Positions 1 to 5,229 of a stretch of DNA of 5,229 bases are shown piece by piece. This DNA is from an uncultured Rikenella sp. (GTDB lineage: Bacteria; Bacteroidota; Bacteroidia; Bacteroidales; Rikenellaceae), in the NCBI GenBank assembly GCA_910577885.1, contig CAJTNK010000015.1, positions 3,191 to 8,419 on the forward strand, given 5' to 3'. How positions within the stretch are numbered: the stretch's first letter is position 1; each line of letters opens with the position of its first letter. The notes under the pieces were generated by a model. That model saw only the letters and a program-made list of their open reading frames with translations, did not search any database and was not told the origin of the DNA. A program made the translations under genes and the position numbers.

Positions 1-76
1 CTCGCCGAACGCCCCACCCACAACCTGAGGATTGCGGAGCCTAAGGCGTAGCGTATGCTGTCTCAAAAGTTTTTGG

Positions 77-170
77 TGCCGCTTTTTTCAACCGAGCAGC
101 GTACCGAGGGCAGAGACCGCTTGCGGGCTTTGCCGAGGTAGCGCGAGGAAGACGAAGTCAAAAAGCGGCA
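77..170. repeat. Imperfect long inverted repeat
   Basis: An 11-bp arm, TGCCGCTTTTT at 77-87, is perfectly complementary to AAAAAGCGGCA at 160-170. Inside it, TACC (102-105) can pair with GGTA (137-140), extended by two more pairs across a one-base bulge. The result is a long imperfect hairpin of about 94 bases. It may be an extragenic repeat copy. On the minus strand the structure lies downstream of trxB, so it could also slow or end transcription, but that role is inference. Confidence 0.5.
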
Positions 171-184
171 GTCCCAGGCGGCAC

Positions 185-211
185 AAAGACCGATTGCCAA
201 GCAATTAGGTC
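185..211 (-). terminator. Weak candidate terminator of trxB
   Basis: Reading the minus strand past the trxB stop, GACC-TA-ATTGC, loop TTG, GCAAT-C-GGTC forms a hairpin (arms at 208-211 and 201-205 against 193-197 and 188-191). It is followed only by TTTGTG. The stem begins about 17 bases after the stop codon, the right place for an intrinsic terminator, but the internal mismatch and three-base T-run make it weak. Confidence 0.35.
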
Positions 212-227
212 GGATTAAAAATTTACC

Positions 228-1157
<930 letters not shown>

Positions 1158-1186
1158 GAGTTGTGTGTGATGTGAATGGTAGGGTG

Positions 1187-1194
1187 CAAAGGTA
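1187..1194 (-). promoter_or_regulatory. Promoter -7 box of trxB
   Basis: The minus strand reads TACCTTTG followed by CACCC, an exact match to the Bacteroidota housekeeping sigma -7 consensus TAnnTTTG. It sits 29 bp from the trxB ATG, which would give a short leader of roughly 20-25 bases. I do not see a good TTTG -33 element about 20 bp further upstream. No Shine-Dalgarno sequence is visible before the ATG, as is common in this phylum. Confidence 0.68.
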
Positions 1195-1316
1195 GTGATT
1201 TTCGGCGTTATAATCGTCAGTTTGCGGTCGGTCGGTTGTCCGGTTTCGGTTTTGTTGGGGGCGGCGGGAAAATCGTGTTCGGGGGTCGACCGATGTGCTG
1301 AATTTCGGCTTTTTAC

Positions 1317-1324
1317 TATCTTTG
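1317..1324 (+). promoter_or_regulatory. Promoter -7 box of the M23 lipoprotein gene
   Basis: TATCTTTG is an exact match to the Bacteroidota -7 consensus TAnnTTTG. It ends only 4 bases before the GTG start at 1329. With the usual few-base spacing between this box and the transcription start, the mRNA would begin at or within a few bases of the initiator codon. No clear -33 TTTG is visible upstream. Confidence 0.65.
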
Positions 1325-1328
1325 TCGT

Positions 1329-3710
1329 GTGAAAAGAGTTTCGATCAGGATTCAAAAAGCGGCCGTCGCGGTGCTCGGTGTAGCCGGGGCGGTGGGTTTC
1401 GGGATGACGGGTTGTGCGCCTCGGTTGGCTTCGGTGGGGACCGAGGGGCTGTTGACGCGCTCTTTTTCGAACTATTCGCAGTCGACCGTCGTGCGCAGCG
1501 AGCAGCTGGCGACGGCCGACCGGTCGCTTTCGGGGAGTCGGACGCCGGTGCCGCGGAAGGAGACGACGCGTTACGGCGAGTCGTCGGGTTGGGCGGGGGA
1601 TCGGGTGGAGCGTCGTCGGTCGCAGGTGATCGCTCCGGTGGGGTATGCCACGGAGGATAGCGGGGAGGCTCGTGGCGGTGCGGGCGAACGGGTGACGGGG
1701 ATTCCGAAGGTGACGGACGACCGGGCGGCGGCCGGGTTCCGGAATATGCGCTTCGTGACGGAGGAGCAGGTGAAACCGGTGCGGTCGGTGGAGGCGCCGG
1801 CGCCTCCGGCACAGCCGCAACCGCAGCCGCAGCCGGTGCAGCAGCCGGTGCAGCAGCAACGAACGGTGGTGGCTTCGACCTCGTCGCGATCGGCGGTGTC
1901 GACTGCCAAACAACCTGTATCATCGACTTCCAGATCGGTATCGTCGACCTCCAAGTCGACCTCCGATACGGGCAGAAAACCGGTGTCGTCGACTGCCTCC
2001 AAGCCGGCTGCAAAACCGGCGGCAGCAACAGCCAAGCCGACTCCGAAGAAAACGGCTGCATCGACGGATAAACCGGTAGTCAAGTCTGCTGCCAAGCCGG
2101 GGATATGGGCTTGGTTCACCTCCAAGTCGGCTGGAAAAGCGACTTCTCAAGTTTCCAAATCGGCGACATCGACTGGCACCGAACCGGTTGCTAAGCCTGT
2201 GGTGTCGACTGCGACGACTAAAGCGGCTGCAAAACCGGCTGCCCAGTCGACCGTTCAACCGACCTCCCGTGTGACTTACACAACGGGGCGGAAGACGTAT
2301 GCGGATGCGAGAGTCGCTTCGACGCGGGTGTCTGCGGTGGTGGCCGCGCCGACCCGTCAGGATCAGCGGGAGGCCGACAGGCAGCGTAAGGCCGAGTCGC
2401 GACGGTTGGTGGCGGAGCGGCGGGCGGCCGAGACCGAAGCACGGCAAGCGGAACAGTCGGCTCGGCGGGCTCAGGCGGAACAGCAAAAACGGGAGCGTCA
2501 GTTGGCGATGATCGCAGCGGCCGAGGCGCGGCAGGTGGCGGCCATCAAAGCGTCGAACCGGGCGTTTACCGCTTCGGTGCAGGCCGGTGAGGAGGCAGCG
2601 GCGGAGGTCCGGTCGGAGGAGGCGTCGTCGTCGGTCGAGCCGGATGGTGAAGCGGCTGCGGTGGTGGTCGAGTCGCCGACGCGGGTGGTGTCGGTGGCCG
2701 AGTTGCAACGGAAGCTCCAGGCGGCGGCCGGCGAAGGGGCGTCGGTCGAGGATTTCCTGCCCGGACTCTCGACGTTGTCCCAGCGTGCCAGTGCGACTAC
2801 CAAACCGGTGCCGGAGTTCATCGAAACACCGGCCGAAGAGAAAACAGTCGTGATGCCTGAGGCGGCGGGGAGTGCGGCGGCGGTGGCGCCACCGACCCAC
2901 TCTTTCAAACCGCTCGAAACGGAGCATGTCAAATTCTCGTACTACGATCCGTTCGGAGAGGGGAACAATCGTTTTGTGGTGGTGCTCCATGAACAGCGCT
3001 TCTGCTATCCGTTCCGGGGACGTTTCCTGTCGGGCTACGGGCCTCGCGGGCGGAGCATCCACACGGGGGTCGACATCAAAGGGGCGAAGAACGATACGGT
3101 GCGGGCGGCTTTTGCGGGGACGGTGCGGATGTCGAAATTTTACAGCGGCTACGGGAATTGTGTCGTGATTCGGCACAAAAACGGGCTGGAGACCTTGTAC
3201 GGGCACAATACGACGAATCTGGTGCGGGTGGGCGACAAGGTTCGGGCCGGGGATCCGATCGGGCTGATGGGGCGGACGGGACGGGCGACGACCGAGCACT
3301 GCCATTTCGAGGTCCGGGTACAGGGACAGCATATCAATCCGGCGTTGATCCTGGATTACCACAACATGACGCTCAGGTCGGGGGTGTTGGCGGTGACGCG
3401 CCAGGCGAACGGCCGTATTCTGGCCATGAACCGGGCCAGCGGCTTGGCTCCTTCGCCGGGGATGGATACGGAGGATGCGGCGGCGGTGTCGGTGGCTTCT
3501 TCTTCTTCTTCTTCTTCTTCTTCTTCGCGGAGCGGCTCGGCGACGAAGTCCGCTGGGGGGGCGGGGAGTTCGGTCTATACGGTGCGGTCGGGGGACACGC
3601 TTTGGGGGATTGCGCGGCGGTTCGGGACCACGATCGCCAACCTTTGCGCGCTCAACAACTTGGATCGCGAAGCGACTCTGCCGCTCGGAAAGAAGTTGAA
3701 AGTCAGGTGA
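1329..3710 (+). CDS. M23 family peptidoglycan endopeptidase lipoprotein with C-terminal LysM
   Basis: This 793-residue protein is a probable envelope enzyme that cleaves peptidoglycan cross-links or peptide stems. Residues 1-29 look like a lipoprotein signal: basic n-region, Ala/Val/Gly-rich core, lipobox MTGC with the lipidated Cys at 29. No acidic export signal follows the Cys, so a periplasm-facing anchor is more likely than surface display (inference). Residues about 150-315 are low-complexity (PQ repeats, then Ser/Thr/Ala/Lys/Pro), and about 342-410 is a charged Arg/Glu/Ala-rich probable helix or coiled coil. The M23 (LytM-like) domain spans about 565-672 with all expected metal and catalytic residues: H578 and D582 (HxxxD), H626 (YGHN), H657 and H659 (HxH). 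A Ser tract (724-733) links to a LysM domain at about 749-792, which should bind glycan strands. GTG at 1329 is the only usual start between the in-frame stop at 1299-1301 and the signal peptide. The substrate bond cannot be read from sequence. Confidence 0.95.
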   Translation: MKRVSIRIQKAAVAVLGVAGAVGFGMTGCAPRLASVGTEGLLTRSFSNYSQSTVVRSEQLATADRSLSGSRTPVPRKETTRYGESSGWAGDRVERRRSQVIAPVGYATEDSGEARGGAGERVTGIPKVTDDRAAAGFRNMRFVTEEQVKPVRSVEAPAPPAQPQPQPQPVQQPVQQQRTVVASTSSRSAVSTAKQPVSSTSRSVSSTSKSTSDTGRKPVSSTASKPAAKPAAATAKPTPKKTAASTDKPVVKSAAKPGIWAWFTSKSAGKATSQVSKSATSTGTEPVAKPVVSTATTKAAAKPAAQSTVQPTSRVTYTTGRKTYADARVASTRVSAVVAAPTRQDQREADRQRKAESRRLVAERRAAETEARQAEQSARRAQAEQQKRERQLAMIAAAEARQVAAIKASNRAFTASVQAGEEAAAEVRSEEASSSVEPDGEAAAVVVESPTRVVSVAELQRKLQAAAGEGASVEDFLPGLSTLSQRASATTKPVPEFIETPAEEKTVVMPEAAGSAAAVAPPTHSFKPLETEHVKFSYYDPFGEGNNRFVVVLHEQRFCYPFRGRFLSGYGPRGRSIHTGVDIKGAKNDTVRAAFAGTVRMSKFYSGYGNCVVIRHKNGLETLYGHNTTNLVRVGDKVRAGDPIGLMGRTGRATTEHCHFEVRVQGQHINPALILDYHNMTLRSGVLAVTRQANGRILAMNRASGLAPSPGMDTEDAAAVSVASSSSSSSSSSRSGSATKSAGGAGSSVYTVRSGDTLWGIARRFGTTIANLCALNNLDREATLPLGKKLKVR
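1878..2273 (+). repeat. Degenerate repeats coding the disordered linker
   Basis: Within the M23 gene, residues about 184-315 are coded by degenerate repeated DNA. Words built on TCGAC recur many times, including several GTCGAC copies. A 15-bp direct repeat, GGCTGCAAAACCGGC, occurs at 2006-2020 and 2225-2239. The encoded peptide repeats SST/STSK and KPAAKPAA-like units, interrupted by one aromatic patch, GIWAWF, at residues 258-263. Codon choice is less GC-biased than in the flanking parts (more AAA, TCC, CCA). The segment is probably an extended wall-spanning linker that has grown by repeat duplication. Confidence 0.6.
3496..3526 (+). repeat. Trinucleotide microsatellite, in-frame poly-Ser
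   Basis: A pure 3-bp repeat of 31 bases reads in frame as nine TCT codons, followed by TCG, giving ten serines (residues 724-733) between the M23 and LysM domains. The surrounding serines use TCG or AGC, so the TCT run stands out. Slippage in whole units would change linker length without breaking the frame. Confidence 0.9.
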
Positions 3711-3756
3711 TTCGGTCGATTATTCAGGGTTCAACCACACATACAGATAGACGAAA

Positions 3757-4737
3757 ATGATGCTTTACCCATTGAAATTTAACCCCATCTACAAGGAACG
3801 TATCTGGGGCGGTCGGAAAATCGAGACCGAATTCGGGAAAAAACTGCCCGGTGGGGAGGGTGACAAGATCGGCGAAAGCTGGGAACTCTCCGGGGTGGAG
3901 GGCGATGTCTCGGTGGTGGCCAACGGGCAGCTTCGCGGCAACTCGCTGCAGGAGCTCATCGAGATCTATATGGGGGATTTGGTGGGGGAGAAGGTGTTCG
4001 AACGGTACGGCGAGGAGTTTCCGCTGCTGATTAAACTGATCGATGCCGACGACAACCTCTCGATTCAGGTCCATCCGGACGATGCGTTGGCGGCCGAACG
4101 CCACCGGTCGTTCGGCAAGACCGAGATGTGGTACGTGGTGGGGCATGAGCCGGGGGCGCAGTTGTACCTGGGATTCAACCAGCCGGTCGACCGGACCAAG
4201 TACCTGGAGTATCTCGAGACGGGGCGGCTGGCGGAGCTCTTGAACGCTTATCGGGTGGAGGACGGAGACTCGTATTTCATCCCGGCCGGTACGATTCATG
4301 CCATCGGAAAGGGGTTGTTGATCGCCGAGATTCAGCAGACCTCGGATATCACGTACCGGGTTTTCGACTGGAACCGGGTCGATCCGAAGACGGGCAAAGG
4401 GCGGGAGTTGCACACCGAATTGGCCTTGGATGCGATCGAGTACAAGGCAAAAACGGACTATAAGACGGTGGCGGCTCCGAAGGCGAATGCGCCGGTGACG
4501 CTCGAAAAGTGTCCTTATTTCCAGACCAATTCGCTGGTCGTGGCGGGTGAGGCGGTGCGGGACTATGCGCCGTTGGACTCGTTTGTGATTTACATCTGCC
4601 TGGATGGGGAGCTGGAGATGGTCTATGACGGGGGGACGGAGACGCTCAAGCGCGGAGAGACGGTGTTGATTCCGGCCGAGATGAATGAAATCACGCTTCG
4701 GGGGCGGGGTAAGGTGTTGGAGGTCTATGTGCCGTAG
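3757..4737 (+). CDS. manA: Mannose-6-phosphate isomerase, class I
   Basis: This zinc enzyme interconverts fructose-6-phosphate and mannose-6-phosphate in the cytoplasm. It feeds GDP-mannose and GDP-fucose synthesis for surface glycans and lets mannose enter glycolysis. The 326-residue length fits the short Bacillus-type ManA. Zinc ligands are visible: Q104 and H106 in IQVHP, E123 in KTEMWY, and H181 in GTIHAIG. The expected catalytic arginine is R201, in TYRVFDWNR. The C-terminal part (about 250-326) is the second cupin-like domain. Two ATGs are adjacent (3757 and 3760). The second, giving MLYPLKF, matches the usual family start, so either may be used; an A-rich ACGAAA precedes them. The gene starts 46 bp after the M23 stop with no TAnnTTTG box between, so cotranscription with the M23 gene is plausible. 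A terminator follows at once. Confidence 0.96.
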   Translation: MMLYPLKFNPIYKERIWGGRKIETEFGKKLPGGEGDKIGESWELSGVEGDVSVVANGQLRGNSLQELIEIYMGDLVGEKVFERYGEEFPLLIKLIDADDNLSIQVHPDDALAAERHRSFGKTEMWYVVGHEPGAQLYLGFNQPVDRTKYLEYLETGRLAELLNAYRVEDGDSYFIPAGTIHAIGKGLLIAEIQQTSDITYRVFDWNRVDPKTGKGRELHTELALDAIEYKAKTDYKTVAAPKANAPVTLEKCPYFQTNSLVVAGEAVRDYAPLDSFVIYICLDGELEMVYDGGTETLKRGETVLIPAEMNEITLRGRGKVLEVYVP

Positions 4738-4763
4738 CGGTTTTTGTGGGGGTAGGTGCTATG

Positions 4764-4795
4764 GGCTGTCGTCTTTCGGGTCGGCAGCCTTTTTT
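4764..4795 (+). terminator. Intrinsic terminator after manA
   Basis: GGCTGTCG (4764-4771) pairs with CGGCAGCC (4782-4789) as an 8-bp stem with one G-U pair and a 10-base loop. A run of six T follows immediately (4790-4795). It lies 26 bp past the manA stop and is a well-formed rho-independent terminator, marking the likely end of the M23-manA transcript. Confidence 0.85.
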
Positions 4796-4886
4796 ATTGG
4801 GGCTTGTCGGGTTCGGGGGGGCTCGCCCGGTGCCGCTCGCACCCGTTGGGTGTTTTGCCGGGGTTGTCTCTGCCCGTTTTTCTCGC

Positions 4887-4927
4887 CCGGATGGCCAGTA
4901 AGACGCCCTATGGGCGCGCCCGTCCGG
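4887..4927. repeat. Nested hairpin
   Basis: CCGGATGG (4887-4894) pairs with CCGTCCGG (4920-4927) over 8 positions with one G-U pair. Inside it, CGCCC (4904-4908) pairs with GGGCG (4912-4916) around a three-base loop. There is no following T-run, so a terminator is unlikely. Function unknown. Confidence 0.5.
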
Positions 4928-4990
4928 CGTAAGGACCGCCGCCCGCGTAGGGCAGTCGTAGTTTGTTGCCGAGCCAACTCCAGCCTTCGA

Positions 4991-5004
4991 GTGCCGATCG
5001 GCAC
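4991..5004. repeat. Perfect 14-bp palindrome
   Basis: GTGCCGATCGGCAC is fully self-complementary with no spacer. It could be a dimeric protein binding site or simply part of the repeat-rich block; it lies just left of the first large hairpin and has no gene start within the window downstream of it. Confidence 0.6.
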
Positions 5005-5006
5005 CC

Positions 5007-5072
5007 CGCCCGCCTAAAGAGGGATTTCAACGGTTGTGCGAGAGCACAATCGAGATAAAATCCCCGCGGGCG
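5007..5072. repeat. Large three-stem hairpin A
   Basis: Three nested perfect or near-perfect stems are visible. The outer stem is CGCCCGC (5007-5013) with GCGGGCG (5066-5072). The middle stem is GGGATTT (5021-5027) with AAATCCC (5058-5064). The inner stem is CGGTTGTGC (5031-5039) with GCACAATCG (5044-5052), one G-U pair. The loop is GAGA (5040-5043), which on the plus strand fits the GNRA tetraloop class. A seven-base bulge on the left arm separates outer and middle stems. Confidence 0.65.
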
Positions 5073-5085
5073 ACCGAAATAAACC

Positions 5086-5161
5086 CCGCGCGCCCCGCCT
5101 TAAAGGGGAAATACTCCGTTTCAACGATGAGTTGAAACGGAAGAATTTCCCAGGCGCGCGG
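5086..5161. repeat. Large three-stem hairpin B
   Basis: The outer stem is CCGCGCGCC (5086-5094) with GGCGCGCGG (5153-5161). The middle stem is GGGAAAT (5106-5112) with ATTTCCC (5145-5151). The inner stem is TCCGTTTCAAC (5115-5125) with GTTGAAACGGA (5131-5141). The loop is GATGA (5126-5130). The layout matches hairpin A stem by stem, including a left-arm bulge with a related sequence (CTAAAGA in A, CCTTAAAG in B), while the paired bases themselves differ. Confidence 0.65.
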
Positions 5162-5229
5162 CCAGAGACCGTGGGGCGAGGTTCTTTTTCGGAGACGGCC
5201 CCGTAGCCGGCGGAGCAGCAACGAAGTTG

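Larger units (their letters stand above)
1..227. other. Non-coding stretch downstream of trxB
   Basis: No convincing gene lies here. Plus-strand frame 1 is open from the window edge to a TAG at 49-51 (16 codons, mostly G or C in third position), so the C-terminal tail of an upstream gene is possible, but nothing in the short peptide is recognisable. The rest holds an imperfect inverted repeat (77-170), a short hairpin next to the trxB stop (188-211), and two related words of the form TTGCGG-(10-11 nt)-GTAGC at 32-52 and 121-142. The composition resembles extragenic repeat DNA rather than coding sequence. Confidence 0.5.
1158..1328. promoter_or_regulatory. Divergent intergenic region, trxB / M23 gene
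   Basis: The 171 bp between two divergent start codons carry one TAnnTTTG box for each direction (1187-1194 minus, 1317-1324 plus). About 120 bp separate the two boxes, and I see no clear operator palindrome there. Part of it (about 1225-1290) is G-rich with repeated CGGT words. Neither promoter has an evident TTTG at the -33 position. Confidence 0.55.
4796..5229. other. Gene-free, palindrome-rich intergenic region
   Basis: No credible gene is seen from the manA terminator to the window edge. Open frames here are short, rich in Arg, Pro and Gly, and have no recognisable motif. The region holds a nested hairpin at 4887-4927, a 14-bp palindrome at 4991-5004 and two large similarly built hairpins at 5007-5072 and 5086-5161. 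The last 68 bases (5162-5229) carry more short self-complementary words but are cut by the window end. It most resembles dispersed extragenic repeat DNA or an unannotated structured RNA locus. Confidence 0.6.

Noticed and set aside
1..51. Possible C-terminal tail of an upstream plus-strand gene
   Set aside because: Sixteen codons cannot be recognised, and the tail overlaps a word repeated at 121-142, which fits extragenic repeat DNA better. It remains possible.
1158..1913. N-terminal extension of the trxB frame (about 250 extra residues, minus strand)
   Set aside because: The extension is Arg/His/Pro-rich, antisense to the M23 gene and across the trxB promoter. TrxB proteins start just before the GSGPAG motif, as the ATG at 1157 does.
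1920..3362. 480-codon minus-strand open frame opposite the M23 gene
   Set aside because: Its product is mostly Arg, Pro, Leu and His with no motif, the usual shadow of a GC-rich gene. The sense strand has a full signal peptide and M23 and LysM domains.
4959..4965. Promoter-like TAGTTTG before the hairpin pair
   Set aside because: It is one base short of the TAnnTTTG spacing and has no -33 element, so it is not supported as a promoter.
4759..5004. 81-codon minus-strand open frame after manA
   Set aside because: It overlaps the manA terminator and the palindromes, is Arg/Pro/Thr-rich, and has no promoter box or recognisable motif.
5086..5161. Integron attC-type recombination site
   Set aside because: The hairpin size is suggestive, but the required RYYYAAC and GTTRRRY boxes are not at the hairpin base, and no integrase or cassette-like gene is in the window.
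4796..5229. tRNA or other standard RNA gene in the last intergenic region
   Set aside because: No cloverleaf, T-loop motif or SRP, RNase P or tmRNA signature could be found by eye.

Overview
The window looks like chromosomal DNA from a GC-rich member of the Bacteroidota, most likely an Alistipes-like Bacteroidales. That placement is inference. It rests on high GC, strong GC3 preference in the genes, two good matches to the Bacteroidota -7 promoter box TAnnTTTG, no strong Shine-Dalgarno sequences, and protein sequences typical of that phylum.

Layout: positions 1-227 hold no confident gene, but contain an imperfect long hairpin and a weak terminator candidate. A minus-strand thioredoxin reductase gene (trxB, 228-1157) follows. 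A 171-bp divergent intergenic region (1158-1328) carries one promoter for trxB and one for the plus-strand gene that starts at 1329. That gene encodes a 793-residue lipoprotein with a long disordered Ser/Thr/Ala/Lys/Pro-rich segment, a charged helical segment, a complete M23 zinc endopeptidase domain and a C-terminal LysM domain. After a 46-bp gap comes a class I (zinc cupin) mannose-6-phosphate isomerase (manA, 3757-4737) with an intrinsic terminator just behind it. From about 4796 to the end (5229) there is no credible gene. The space is GC-rich and dense with inverted repeats, including two adjacent, similarly built hairpins.

How the genes relate: the three proteins are housekeeping functions (thiol redox, peptidoglycan remodelling, sugar-phosphate supply for mannose-containing glycans). 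They do not form an evident pathway. The M23 gene and manA may share a transcript, since no promoter box is visible between them, while trxB is transcribed separately in the other direction.

No clearly new multi-gene system is visible. The points most worth a second look are the apparent leaderless GTG start of the M23 lipoprotein, the tandem hairpin pair after manA, and the repeat-rich linkers of the M23 protein.
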